NCBI GenBank assembly: GCA_945639195.1
Contig: CALZEE010000001.1
Coordinates: forward strand, 248,001 to 312,000
Origin: an uncultured Ignatzschineria sp.
GTDB taxonomy: Bacteria; Pseudomonadota; Gammaproteobacteria; Cardiobacteriales; Wohlfahrtiimonadaceae
DNA: 64,000 nt
Direction: 5' to 3'
Under the pieces are notes generated by a model that was given only the letters and a program-made list of their open reading frames with translations, was not told where the DNA came from and searched no databases. This document shows, one piece after another, positions 1-10,403 of the stretch. Both the position numbers and the translations under genes were made by a program. The stretch's first letter is position 1. Every line of letters begins with the position of its first letter.

Positions 1-77
1 TGAAGCGCAGGAGAGAGGGCATTATTGTTGTTTAGGCTCGTGCCATCAAGGTCGAGAAAAAGCGCTTTTAAAGTCAT
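1..77 (-). CDS. HAD-family hydrolase (Cof-like), N-terminal fragment
   Basis: On the minus strand an ATG at 77-75 opens a frame that runs off the left edge. The 25 visible residues begin MTLKALFLDLDGTSLNNNN. The DLDGT motif near residue 9 is HAD motif I (DxDGT/V), whose first Asp is the phosphoryl-accepting nucleophile. The N-terminal position and the text after the motif resemble Cof-type sugar-phosphate or nucleotide phosphatases, but the substrate cannot be told from this piece. It is divergent from hfq with about 300 bp between. The family call rests on one motif only. Confidence 0.6.
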   Translation of the reverse strand, partial: MTLKALFLDLDGTSLNNNNALSPAL

Positions 78-269
78 AAGGAATCCCTTTAATTGATTGA
101 TTGCTCGTTGTTACTCAATGAGAGAGTATAGTGGGATTCTGCACTGACGACAACCTTCGATCCGTCAGGGGAATTCTACGTCTGAGTGATTTGCTCCTAT
201 TTTAGGAAGATAGGGAAAACTTATTTTTCTTTCAATGGGTAAATGGATTATAATTGATCCAATGACAAG

Positions 270-284
270 CCTGAATGATTCAGG
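270..284. promoter_or_regulatory. Short inverted repeat upstream of hfq
   Basis: CCTGAA-TGA-TTCAGG is a perfect 6-bp dyad. It lies just upstream of a -10-like TATGCT (288-293) and TAAAAT (293-298). Its position is compatible with an operator over the hfq promoter. No good -35 hexamer is visible, so the promoter assignment is tentative. Confidence 0.25.
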
Positions 285-382
285 GGTTATGCTAAAATAG
301 AGTCGGATTTCTTGTAGCGCTCTGCTATAAAAATAATGAACTCATCATGTATGAAGATAAGAACGAATAAGTGAGAACCACA

Positions 383-634
383 ATGGCAAAAATGCAATCC
401 CTCCAAGACCCCTTTTTAAACCTGCTTCGTAAGGAGCGTGTTCCTGTTTCAATTTTCTTAATCAATGGTATTAAGCTTCAAGGACAAATTGAATCATTTG
501 ACCAATTCGTGATCCTTTTAAGATCGAACGTTAGCCAAATGATCTATAAACATGCGGTATCAACGATTGTTCCTGCACGTAATGTGAATTTGGGAACTGA
601 AATGGATGAAGCTGACGCACCAAGCGGTGAATAA
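383..634 (+). CDS. hfq: RNA chaperone Hfq
   Basis: Sm-like hexameric RNA chaperone that pairs small RNAs with mRNAs. The 83-residue product aligns throughout its core with enterobacterial Hfq. Sm1 covers about residues 7-50 and Sm2 carries the YKHA motif at 55-58. Proximal-face residues Q8, F42, K56 and H57 are present, as is a basic rim patch (R16, K17, R19); residue 25 is Phe rather than Tyr. The C-terminal tail is short (about 15 residues, acidic). A GTG at 371 also opens this frame, but ATG 383 matches the family start [13 protein letters not shown] and has AAGTGAG at a good distance. hflX follows after about 295 bp, and a structured terminator separates the two genes. Confidence 0.97.
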   Translation: MAKMQSLQDPFLNLLRKERVPVSIFLINGIKLQGQIESFDQFVILLRSNVSQMIYKHAVSTIVPARNVNLGTEMDEADAPSGE

Positions 635-652
635 TGGCTGTTTTAAGAGAAC

Positions 653-728
653 CTGCTAGTACTTTCTATGATCGATAAGATCAGTAGGTCTTTCAAAATG
701 AAAGAATATAGGTACTAGTCGGTTTTTT
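653..728 (+). terminator. Branched Rho-independent terminator after hfq
   Basis: Outer stem CTAGTAC/GTACTAG encloses two small hairpins: TGATC-GATAA-GATCA, and TCTTTC-AAAAT-GAAAGA. It is followed by CGGTTTTTTG. The U-run at about 722-727 and the enclosing stem support termination after hfq. The three-way-junction shape is unusual for a terminator. Confidence 0.6.
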
Positions 729-929
729 GTTGTTAAGATTAAGTTGTTTAGATCGTTTTTCGATCGATGTTTTAAATAGTTTTAAAAGTTGTTGTCTTTG
801 AATGATCCGTTTTGCGTTTTGTCGGTCGAATACCGTGGCGCGTTGTTTAAGAAGCTTTAAATATAAACAGGTCTATTCAATTTATGTTGTATCCATAGCA
901 AGTTTTTATTGAGGTGTGCACTCTTTATA

Positions 930-2231
930 ATGAGTCATATAGTTGAAGAATTAAGTCACGCTGATGACCGAGCGATTATTGTTTCCTTAGAGATGCCTGA
1001 TAGCGAAGATGGTGATCTGGCAGAATTTCGGGAACTCGTTACTTCGGCTGGAGTACAGATTGAACACTGTATTACCGGTAGCCGACAAACACCCCATCAT
1101 AAATATTTCTTAGGTACCGGTAAGGCAGATGAAGTTAAAGATGCTATCGAAGCCTATGATGCGAATGTCGTATTGATTAATCACGACTTAACGCCGAGTC
1201 AAAACCGAAATTTAGAGAGCCTTTGTGGCGTTCGTGTGGTTGATCGCACCGGTTTGATTCTCGATATCTTTGCGCAAAGAGCCCAAAGCTTTGAGGGAAA
1301 GCTTCAGGTTGAGCTTGCGCAGCTCACAAGATTATCGACGCGTTTAGTTCGCAAACACAGTAATCTTGAGCAACAGCGTGGTGGTGCTGTGGGCCTTCGT
1401 GGTCCTGGTGAAACCCGTCTTGAAATGGATCGGCGTGTTATTAGTGACCGTATTCGGCAGTTGAAAAAACGACTCGAAACAGTCACCAAGATGCGTCATC
1501 AAGGACGTGTTGCAAGAGAGCGTAACGAAGTTCCTACTATTGCACTTGTTGGCTATACAAATGCCGGGAAATCATCACTTTTCAATCGATTAACAGATGC
1601 TGGAGTTTATGTTCAGGATCAGCTTTTTGCCACATTAGATCCTACGCATCGCGCATTAGAGATTGAACATGTGGGACGCAGCGTTATTGTTGATACCGTT
1701 GGTTTTATCTCTAAATTACCGCATGATCTTGTGGAAGCATTTAAATCAACGCTCCAAGAGGCAATGGAAGCTGATCTCTTATTGGAAGTGATTGATGTGG
1801 TCGATCCTGAGCGAGAATTAAAGTCTCGTGAAGTCGCATCTGTTTTAGAGCAGATTGGGGCGAATGAAGTTCCTAAGTTACAAGTATTTAATAAAATTGA
1901 TTTAAATCCTGAAATTGATCCCCACGTTTCTATTGGTGCAGAGGGCGTTGTGAACGCTGTCTGGGTCTCAGCAGTTGAGAATCAGGGAATCGATCTTTTG
2001 TTGGAAGGTATTGCAACACATTTCCAGAAAGGACATTTGGAGATGACCGTGACACTTCCACCAAGTGAGGGGCGATTACGAGCAGAGCTTTATACTTTAG
2101 ATGCCGTAAAAAATGAGACGTTTGGAGAGAAAGGGGAGTTTGAACTTGATCTCTATCTAGCGAAATATCGAATGATGAGGCTCCTTAAAGAGATGCCATC
2201 AGCACTTCCATATTTCAAACAATATCTATAG
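930..2231 (+). CDS. hflX: GTPase HflX
   Basis: Ribosome-associated GTPase of the HflX family, which in E. coli splits stalled or heat-damaged 70S ribosomes. The N-terminal HflX domain includes ITGSR...HHKYFLGTGKADE and the conserved RTGLILDIFAQRA segment, followed by a helical linker and GLRGPGETRLE. The G domain has G1 GYTNAGKS at about residue 207, G3 DTVGF at about 254 and G4 NKID at about 320. The length of 433 residues is normal. A TTG at 909 also opens the frame; ATG 930 is preferred, with GAGGTG upstream although the spacing is long (13 nt). Its place between hfq and hflK is the usual gammaproteobacterial order. Confidence 0.95.
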   Translation: MSHIVEELSHADDRAIIVSLEMPDSEDGDLAEFRELVTSAGVQIEHCITGSRQTPHHKYFLGTGKADEVKDAIEAYDANVVLINHDLTPSQNRNLESLCGVRVVDRTGLILDIFAQRAQSFEGKLQVELAQLTRLSTRLVRKHSNLEQQRGGAVGLRGPGETRLEMDRRVISDRIRQLKKRLETVTKMRHQGRVARERNEVPTIALVGYTNAGKSSLFNRLTDAGVYVQDQLFATLDPTHRALEIEHVGRSVIVDTVGFISKLPHDLVEAFKSTLQEAMEADLLLEVIDVVDPERELKSREVASVLEQIGANEVPKLQVFNKIDLNPEIDPHVSIGAEGVVNAVWVSAVENQGIDLLLEGIATHFQKGHLEMTVTLPPSEGRLRAELYTLDAVKNETFGEKGEFELDLYLAKYRMMRLLKEMPSALPYFKQYL

Positions 2232-2312
2232 GTGCAAATAGCGCGAAAAATTGGTATCTTGTCGGGTTGAAACTGCAAAATTTCGGTAAGATTCTTCAGT
2301 CAAAGGGATTCA

Positions 2313-3527
2313 ATGAAAAAAAATAACTTAGAGATGGCTTGGCAAGAGCCGAAAGATAGCCAAGGCGGGCCATCCCAAAATAATGATAAAAGGCCTCAGA
2401 ATCAAGGTGGCTCAGGTCCGGATTTAGACGAGATCTTTAAAAAATTAGGCGGCGCTTTTCGTGGTAAAGGCGGGCAAGCACCTAATGGTTTAGGCAAATA
2501 CGTGGCTTTAGGCGGCGCTATTTTGTTGTGTGGTTGGTTAGCAACGGGCTTTTATACCATAGATGCAGGACAAAAAGGGGTAGAACTTCTTTTAGGTCAA
2601 TATCATGCGACTAAAGATCCGGGGCTTAGATGGCGCTTACCAAGTCCGATTGGAGATCATAGAATTATTGACATTCAACGTCGATTCTCCCAAAAAATCG
2701 GATCGATCGCAAAAGGCAATCGCCGTGCATCAATGCTCACGAAAGATGAAAACTTAGTGGATGTGAGTGTTGAAGTTCAATATCAAATTAATAATGATAA
2801 ACCCGCGCAATATTGGTTTACCTCTGTTGATCCAGATAAGACTTTAAAAGAAGTTGTGGATAGTGCAACGCGTGAACGCGTGGGTCAAACATCGCTTGAT
2901 GATATCTTGACAGATGGTCGTGAGCAGTTGATGCAGGAAGTAAAAGAGCTTGCCCAATCAATTTTAGATAACTATCAGATTGGACTCGTTATTACGAACG
3001 TGAACTTGGAAGATGCGCAGGCTCCTGCCGCTGTACAAGGTGCCTTCTCTGATGCGATTCGTGCACGAGAAGATGAGCAGAGCCGTATTAACCAAGCAAA
3101 TGCTTATCAGAGTAAAGTACATGAAGAAGCGCGAGGGGAAGCAGAACGTGTTCTTCGTCAAGCTGAAGCATATCGTGAAAGTAAAATTGCACAAGCCCGA
3201 GGTGAGGCAGAACGTTTCAATAGACTTTATGAGTCTTATAAAGTTGCGCCGAGCATTACACGTGAACGACTCTATCTTGAGAATATGGAAGAGGTGTTAC
3301 AAAACACGAATAAACTCTATATGGGATCAAGTAGCAATAATTTAATGATGTTACCGCTTGATAAAATGATGGGAAGCGATAACTTCAACGCAAAACCTTC
3401 CACTTCTCGATCATCTTCAGAGAGTAGTAGCGAGACGAAATCTGTGACCGCTCCGAAAGGCCCAGTAATTGAAACGCAATCAACGAATGTGAATGACGCT
3501 AGAAGTCGTACACGTAATAGTCGTTAA
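2313..3527 (+). CDS. hflK: FtsH protease modulator HflK
   Basis: SPFH/prohibitin-family membrane protein that with HflC forms the large periplasmic cage around FtsH. The N-terminus is Gly/Asn/Gln rich and contains the PDLDEIFKKLGG motif typical of HflK. One membrane helix lies at about residues 63-83, then the SPFH domain, then a long helical region with GEAERVLRQAEAYR-type repeats, and a Ser-rich tail. The start at 2313 is supported by AAAGGGA six bases upstream. An internal ATG at 2334 aligns with the E. coli start MAWNQP but lacks a usable ribosome-binding site, so this protein probably has seven extra N-terminal residues. hflC follows after 24 bp. Confidence 0.95.
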   Translation: MKKNNLEMAWQEPKDSQGGPSQNNDKRPQNQGGSGPDLDEIFKKLGGAFRGKGGQAPNGLGKYVALGGAILLCGWLATGFYTIDAGQKGVELLLGQYHATKDPGLRWRLPSPIGDHRIIDIQRRFSQKIGSIAKGNRRASMLTKDENLVDVSVEVQYQINNDKPAQYWFTSVDPDKTLKEVVDSATRERVGQTSLDDILTDGREQLMQEVKELAQSILDNYQIGLVITNVNLEDAQAPAAVQGAFSDAIRAREDEQSRINQANAYQSKVHEEARGEAERVLRQAEAYRESKIAQARGEAERFNRLYESYKVAPSITRERLYLENMEEVLQNTNKLYMGSSSNNLMMLPLDKMMGSDNFNAKPSTSRSSSESSSETKSVTAPKGPVIETQSTNVNDARSRTRNSR

Positions 3528-3551
3528 TTGTAGAGAGGAAGAGAAAGAGAT

Positions 3552-4598
3552 ATGAGAATTTTAACGCGCGTTTTATTGCCGATTATCATCATTGCGCTTG
3601 TCATCTTAAGTAGCTCCCTTGTGGTAGTGAAAGAGTGGGAGAAGGGCTTGCAACTTCGTTTTGGACGAATTGTTGCGATCTATGATCAGCCGGGCGTCTA
3701 TTTTAAACTCCCTTTGATTGATAATGTCCGTGTATTTGATGGTCGAATTCAAACATTAGATACCCCACCAGAGCCATTTTTAACTTCTGAAAAGAAAAAC
3801 CTGATTGTTGATACTTTCATTAAATGGAGAGTGACAGAGCCTGAGGTTTATTATCAGAAGGTTGCCGGTAACCCTGGCGTTTTTAACCGACTCTTTGAGC
3901 CGATTGTTAAAAACAACTTCAGAGCCGCATTTGGTAAACGTGATGTTCAAACAGTCGTTGGTGGTACAACTAAAGGTATTAAAGCCGGAGATAACGCAAA
4001 TGTTATCGTGGTTGATAAGCCTAGTGATGCTTTAGCGCTTGATGCTAATACATTAAAAGATATTCAATCTGAAGATATTGATATCGTTATTCGTAGTAAA
4101 GAGAATGTAATCCCTGTGATTGCAGGTCAAGAAATTGACCTCAACAATACGGTTCGTCAAGAAGTTGAAAGAACTATTCTTGTGGCACTTTCAGTTGAAG
4201 CGAAAGAGTATGGTGTTGAGATTATCGATGTGCGTATTAATGGGGTTGAATTGCCAGATGATGTTACAGATAACGTCTTTAATCGAATGAGAACAGAGCG
4301 TGAGCGTGTTGCAACAGAATTACGATCTAAAGGGGAAGCAGCTTACATTGAGAAAGTTGCAGAAGCGGATGGTAATCGTGTTATTTTACTTGCAACGGCC
4401 TATGAAGAGTCTGAGAAAATTCGAGGGGAAGGGGATGCAGGAGCTGCTACGATTTATGGTAAAGCTTATGGGCAAGATCCTGAGTTCTACTCATTCTATC
4501 GTAGTTTAGAAGCGTATAAGAATGCCTTTAAAAATGGCGGGGATGTTTTAATCCTTGATCCAGATAGCGACTTCTTTAAGCACTTTCAACAGAAATAA
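3552..4598 (+). CDS. hflC: FtsH protease modulator HflC
   Basis: Second SPFH subunit of the HflKC-FtsH complex. One N-terminal membrane helix (about residues 6-26) precedes the SPFH core, with KEWEKGLQLRFGRI, then a charged helical segment (RTERERVATELRSKGEAAYIEKV) and the conserved ending DPDSDFFKHF. The length of 348 residues is slightly above the E. coli protein. A purine-rich ribosome-binding site (GAGAGGAAGAGAAAGAG) lies just upstream. It is cotranscribed with hflK, and a small hairpin separates it from purA. Confidence 0.95.
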   Translation: MRILTRVLLPIIIIALVILSSSLVVVKEWEKGLQLRFGRIVAIYDQPGVYFKLPLIDNVRVFDGRIQTLDTPPEPFLTSEKKNLIVDTFIKWRVTEPEVYYQKVAGNPGVFNRLFEPIVKNNFRAAFGKRDVQTVVGGTTKGIKAGDNANVIVVDKPSDALALDANTLKDIQSEDIDIVIRSKENVIPVIAGQEIDLNNTVRQEVERTILVALSVEAKEYGVEIIDVRINGVELPDDVTDNVFNRMRTERERVATELRSKGEAAYIEKVAEADGNRVILLATAYEESEKIRGEGDAGAATIYGKAYGQDPEFYSFYRSLEAYKNAFKNGGDVLILDPDSDFFKHFQQK

Positions 4599-4610
4599 TA
4601 TTTTTTAAAT

Positions 4611-4629
4611 TAAGGCGCAAGTCGCCTTA
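4611..4629 (+). terminator. Short hairpin between hflC and purA
   Basis: TAAGGCG-CAAGT-CGCCTTA is a 7-bp perfect stem followed by TTCATTTTC. The U-tract is poor, so it may be a weak terminator or attenuator that sets purA expression apart from hflKC. Confidence 0.4.
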
Positions 4630-4653
4630 TTCATTTTCATGAGGAAAATTTAA

Positions 4654-5946
<1,293 letters not shown>

Positions 5947-5960
5947 TCGGTAACTTGCTA

Positions 5961-7334
5961 ATGAATATAAATGCTTTTAAAGCATATGATATCCGCGGGG
6001 AATACCCGCGAGATATTAACGAAGACCTAGCTTATCAGCTAGGTCTTGCATTTGTGGCTGAACATAAAGCGCGCACAATGGTTGTTGGGCGAGATATTCG
6101 GGAAAGTAGCCCCGTGCTATTTGAAAAGCTCATTGCCGGCATTTTAGATGCGGGATGTGATGTGATTTCACTCGGGATTTGCGGAACGGAAGAGGTCTAC
6201 TTTAAAACGGTTTTCCATGAAGCAGATGGCGGTATTATGATTACGGCTAGCCATAATCCTAAGAACCACAATGGCTTTAAACTTGTGGGGAAAGGGGCTG
6301 AGCCGATTAGTCTTGATTCAGGACTATTAGCATTACAATCACGGATTATCGCGAATGATTTTGCCCTTGCGAAAACTAGGGGAAAATATCGTGAATGTCA
6401 TGACACAAGCGCTTATATCAATGCATTGCTAAAGTTTATCCCGGCATATTTACAGGCAGATAAAGCTACGCAGAAACGTTTGCGTATCGTGTGTAATAGC
6501 GGTAATGGCTGCGCGTGAAGGGTGATTGATCTTCTTGAGCCGCATCTGAATGTGGAGTTTATTAAAGTACATCATGACCCTGATGGCACGTTTCCTAATG
6601 GTGTGCCTAATCCGCTGCTTTTTGAACGACGCGAAGCAACGAAAGCGGCGGTGATTGCTCATCATGCAGATTTTGGTGTCGCGTGGGATGGGGATTTTGA
6701 TCGCTGTTTCTTCTTTGATGAAACAGGACGCTTTATTGATAGTTCTTACATGGTAGGATTAATTGCTACTGCACTATTACGCGCGAATCCGGGTGAGACG
6801 ATTGTGCTTGATACAAGGCAGACGCTCAATAGTGAATCTGCGATTAAACGTGCGGGCGGCAAAGTCATCATATCGGCAGGCGGGCATTCTCCTATGAAGC
6901 GAACGATGCGTGAGTTCTCGGCGCTGTATGGAGGCGAGATGAGTGCGCATCATTACTTTAGAGATTTCCATTATTGTGATTCAGGGATGATTCCTTTCTT
7001 GTTGATGGTGAGTCTGTTGTCTCGAAAAGATGCTTCGCTTGGGGCATTAGTCGCAGAAGCAAGGGCGCTCTATCCTTGTAGTGGTGAGCTGAATTATGAA
7101 GTGATTGACCCACAAGTTGTGATTGCACATTTGGAAGGCGTTTTTAAAACGCGTACACTTGCGCGAGATGTGATTGATGGTTTAAGTTTACGGTTAGAAG
7201 GGGCGAGAATAAATATTCGGGCTTCCAATACTGAAAACTATCTGCGCATTAATATAGAGACAGAGCAAGATCAAGCACGCGTTGGCGAGCTTCAAGCAGA
7301 GATTGAGACAGCTTTAAAGCCTTATTTAAGTTAA
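5961..7334 (+). pseudogene. cpsG: Phosphomannomutase (CpsG/ManB) with in-frame TGA
   Basis: This reads as one phosphohexomutase of about 457 codons interrupted by TGA at 6516-6518. Upstream are the KAYDIRG start motif and the phosphoserine loop TASHNP (Ser at about residue 97). Downstream, in the same frame with no further stop, are the metal loop DGDFDR (about 243), the sugar-binding GGEMSAHHYFRDF and the phosphate loop SNTE. Homologues read NSGNGxAG at the break; here it is NSGNGCA-stop-RV, so a Gly codon (GGA) most simply became TGA. The active site is divided between the halves, so neither is expected to work alone. The alternatives are a recent nonsense mutation, a sequencing error, or readthrough. 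The enzyme makes mannose-1-phosphate for GDP-mannose and surface sugars. It starts 14 bp after purA; a TTG at 5955 is a less likely start. Confidence 0.85.
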
Positions 7335-7383
7335 TCTGTATTGCCAATGTTTAGCAAAACATCGAAATTCGCATGAAAATAGT

Positions 7384-7416
7384 AAAGCCCAAACCGTCAT
7401 AGTTTGGGCTTTTTTA
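7384..7416. terminator. Rho-independent terminator after cpsG
   Basis: AAAGCCCAAAC-cgtcata-GTTTGGGCTTT is an 11-bp perfect stem followed by a run of T. The A-run on the other side lets it also serve the leftward gene ending at 7459. Confidence 0.85.
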
Positions 7417-7458
7417 TACGTCGTTTTTAGCGGTCTTTATTCGAGGTAGATTTCGGAT

Positions 7459-9201
7459 CTATGAGGCTGATTCCGTCGATTCTATCGACTGTGATGATTG
7501 CGTGACGGGAGCGATATAGAGATCAAACCAAGTTTTAGGGCGAATCTCAAACGCTCCGTTAAGGAGTTTTTCCCAAGACTGATCGCGTTCGTCTTCTGAT
7601 TCAAAGTAGAAGGATTGCGATTCAATATCTTCCCAAGTTGCTTCTTGGTGTTGCCAAGTGCGGCAGCGGATCCATGTGGAATCCCCATTTCTGATATAAC
7701 AATTGAGGACTTCATTTGTCCCATCTTGGTTCATATCTGCTGTAAAGGCGAGGCATTGATGCTCGTTAATGGCATCCGTGCAGTAATAGTTGTGTTGCTG
7801 CGTTGACCACCAAGATTGTGGAATGGGCGGGAACCCCGCTATTTGATGATATGTCTCTTCTGGTGGTGGCATTTTCTTGCTGTCATTATCGGTATCGGAA
7901 TCCTGAAGAGGGTTATCACTATTTTCAGCAGCACGAGCCGCTTCAAATCGAGGATCATTTTTGATGTTATCTAACGCGTGATAACCCTCTTTTCCTAAAT
8001 CTTGAAGGGTATAACGTAATGTTCCATCGATTGGAATCTCTCCTTTTTCAACGCCCTTTAAGATGCTGTTGGCAGAGATCTTTTGGAAGTTAAGCAGAGG
8101 GCTATTAATCGCTAACACAATGCCGGCAATGAGGAGTAGGAAGACGCTGTTAATCTTGCCAATATCACGCATCCAACGAGTTCTATGGCGGATAATGGCA
8201 ATGCTATAAGCCAAGATCAGGAGCGCAAAGAAGAGCGAAAGCGTAAAGCCGTAAAGTCTCCCCATACTCCAGCTGTATTGTAAAACCCGGGTAGAAATAC
8301 CGTAGAGCGTCAAGAAGGAGAAAGCATTGAGGAGTAGAATATTAAGAAGGATAAAAAGATTGAGCCATTTAGGGAACTGATATTCCGAAGATCCATCTTC
8401 ATATACCAAGTTAATGAGAATAATGGATGCCGCGGAAAGGCTGAGCATTATTCCAGAATCGATCTCAATACCTGTCGAGAATAGTAGCCCGATAAGGAAG
8501 ATTAAAGTAATAAGATTCAGTAGGGGGAGAAAGACGCGCGCAATATAGCCACAGATACGGTTAATCTCGATTTCAAAGTTCATACGTAAGAAAAAGAGCG
8601 CGATATTCATACCCAATAGACCGATAATCCAGCGCGGTAGTGAAGCCTGCATGGCATCTTGAAGGGCGTTAAATCCAATAATATCAAACAGGAATCCCGC
8701 TAAGAATATGAGTAGTAGCAAGAGCCCACTAATCCAGCTCGCAATGATGCCAAAGAGAATATTGCGAATATATAGCTTGATCAAAATAGCATATTGAACT
8801 TTAAAGTTACCATGTTGCGTATAGTATTGTAGCCATGGCATCAGGAAAAAGAGCAAGATAGAGAGCGTTAAGATCATGGTGGCCGGATCATTTAGATCAG
8901 ATTCTGGTGCTATATTTAAGGTCTTCCAGAAGAAAATCCACAGGATCAATAGTACGACTATGCTGAGTGAGTAGTAGAGATGTTTAGATTTTGGGGAAAT
9001 AATAAGGTAGCTGAACGCCGTTGGTAAAAACATGGCAAAAATAAGAGGGAGATAGAAGAATCTCCCCTCAGAATCAAGCAGTGCATAGATATCGCTATCA
9101 GCATAGAGCCCCACAATGATTCCTTGAGCAAAGGCAAAGATGGCAATGAAGAGGTAGCTCACGCGAGATGATGGGAGCGTTTTTGATAACGGGTTATTCA
9201 T
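7459..9201 (-). CDS. Polytopic membrane protein, DUF4153-like
   Basis: A 580-residue protein with about 11-12 hydrophobic segments in residues 15-370. A polar C-terminal region of about 200 residues follows that contains an Asp/Asn-rich stretch (about 430-440) and a Trp-rich end. The layout and the central segment (MNFEIEINRICGYIARVFLPLLNLITLIF) resemble DUF4153-type integral membrane proteins, whose function is not established. It is the last gene of the leftward run tgt-lptF-lptG, but a terminator-like hairpin lies between it and lptG, so cotranscription is uncertain. I would not assign a role in LPS transport from position alone. Confidence 0.6.
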   Translation of the reverse strand: MNNPLSKTLPSSRVSYLFIAIFAFAQGIIVGLYADSDIYALLDSEGRFFYLPLIFAMFLPTAFSYLIISPKSKHLYYSLSIVVLLILWIFFWKTLNIAPESDLNDPATMILTLSILLFFLMPWLQYYTQHGNFKVQYAILIKLYIRNILFGIIASWISGLLLLLIFLAGFLFDIIGFNALQDAMQASLPRWIIGLLGMNIALFFLRMNFEIEINRICGYIARVFLPLLNLITLIFLIGLLFSTGIEIDSGIMLSLSAASIILINLVYEDGSSEYQFPKWLNLFILLNILLLNAFSFLTLYGISTRVLQYSWSMGRLYGFTLSLFFALLILAYSIAIIRHRTRWMRDIGKINSVFLLLIAGIVLAINSPLLNFQKISANSILKGVEKGEIPIDGTLRYTLQDLGKEGYHALDNIKNDPRFEAARAAENSDNPLQDSDTDNDSKKMPPPEETYHQIAGFPPIPQSWWSTQQHNYYCTDAINEHQCLAFTADMNQDGTNEVLNCYIRNGDSTWIRCRTWQHQEATWEDIESQSFYFESEDERDQSWEKLLNGAFEIRPKTWFDLYIAPVTQSSQSIESTESAS

Positions 9202-9274
9202 AAAGACCTTTGGTAAACGTTTCTTGGAATATATTGCTATTTTCTAGTTATACCTGAAAGGAAAATTAAGTCAT

Positions 9275-9306
9275 TAAAAAAGCGCGCAATAGAGATTGCG
9301 CTTTTT
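9275..9306 (-). terminator. Hairpin terminator after lptG
   Basis: AAAAAGCGCGCAAT-agag-ATTGCGCTTTTT forms a stem with one bulge and a T-run in both directions. It lies just beyond the lptG stop (9331) on the minus strand. Confidence 0.65.
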
Positions 9307-9330
9307 AGTGTAGATGGATAGATACTGAGA

Positions 9331-10371
9331 TTATGGTAGTAGTTTAAAGAGCATGTACGCCAGTGCAATTGCGAGAATTGTCGGTAGTAGCGCTCCTAGA
9401 ATTGGCGGGAAGCCTGAAAGGAGAATAAAGTGTCCTAGCATCTGTGTTGTGAGGTAGATGACAAGTCCTAGAATTACCCCAATTAATATACGCTCACCAA
9501 TTCCCTGGCGACGTTGTTGGGCAAAGACTAAAGGTGCCGCGATAAGAATCATCGAGACGTTTGTCAGAGGATTAAAGATCTTCGCCCAAAAGGCAAGACG
9601 ATATTCGCTACTATCAAGATTGTTTTCTTCTAAATACCCGATAAAACGCCATAAGCTTTTGCCAGAGAGATACTCAGGGTCATTTACAAGCGCCGTAAGC
9701 GCGGCTTTATCAATATGAGTATTAATGGTGAAGTTTTCTAAGGTTGCTCTTTCTACATTTTTTTCATTAAAGGTGATTTCATTGAGTGATGGCATCACCC
9801 ATTGATTATTGGAGAGAACCATCTCTTTTGCTTGCATCAACTTATGAAGCGATGCGTCTCTCTCTCCTGGTTGATATACCGTAATATCTTTGAGGGTGAG
9901 GTTTTCGATGGATTTTACTTCGATGATATAGTTACCATCTATTGCCCAGAAACCTTTTCCAGAGCTGTTTTTATGGCTGACAACCATTGCTGTTTCATGA
10001 CTCACAGGTACCAGTAGCTCTCCCATCAGAACAACAAGGATACTGAGAATGATAGTCGTAAAAATAGCGCCTCGTAAGGTGCGGGCTTTACTAAAGCCTG
10101 CGGTGCGAATCGCAGTGAGTTCATTATGACTAGCTAATTGACCTAATCCAAGGAGTGTTCCGAGTAGGAGTGCCATTGGGAAAATTCGGTAGATTCGCGA
10201 TGGCATGTCATAGAGCAAGAAGAGGAGCATCTCTCCGAGTTGATAGGTTTCATCAAGATCTTGTAGTTCGTTCAGGAACGTGAAGAAAGTCTCGATAATC
10301 ATGAGAAGTAAGAGGCAAAGCAAAGTGAAGAAGAGCGATGTCTTTAAAGTGTATTGATCAATTTTTAGCAT
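9331..10371 (-). CDS. lptG: LPS export permease LptG
   Basis: One of the two membrane subunits of the LptB2FG extractor that pulls lipopolysaccharide from the inner membrane. The 346-residue protein has the YjgP/YjgQ layout: about three N-terminal helices, a periplasmic jellyroll-like domain (about residues 120-260, from VSHKNSSGKGFWAIDGNYI), and three C-terminal helices including NPLTNVSMILIAAPLVF. The cytoplasmic ELTAIRTAGFS coupling segment is clear. It follows lptF by 32 bp on the same strand. Confidence 0.93.
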   Translation of the reverse strand: MLKIDQYTLKTSLFFTLLCLLLLMIIETFFTFLNELQDLDETYQLGEMLLFLLYDMPSRIYRIFPMALLLGTLLGLGQLASHNELTAIRTAGFSKARTLRGAIFTTIILSILVVLMGELLVPVSHETAMVVSHKNSSGKGFWAIDGNYIIEVKSIENLTLKDITVYQPGERDASLHKLMQAKEMVLSNNQWVMPSLNEITFNEKNVERATLENFTINTHIDKAALTALVNDPEYLSGKSLWRFIGYLEENNLDSSEYRLAFWAKIFNPLTNVSMILIAAPLVFAQQRRQGIGERILIGVILGLVIYLTTQMLGHFILLSGFPPILGALLPTILAIALAYMLFKLLP

Positions 10372-10403
10372 AAATATACATTTCCTGTGATCGATATTTA
10401 TCG

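Noticed and set aside
6516-6518. TGA as selenocysteine or programmed recoding signal
   Set aside because: Homologues have Gly here, not Cys, and the site is structural rather than redox. No SECIS-like hairpin was recognised directly after it. Nonsense mutation or sequencing error is simpler.
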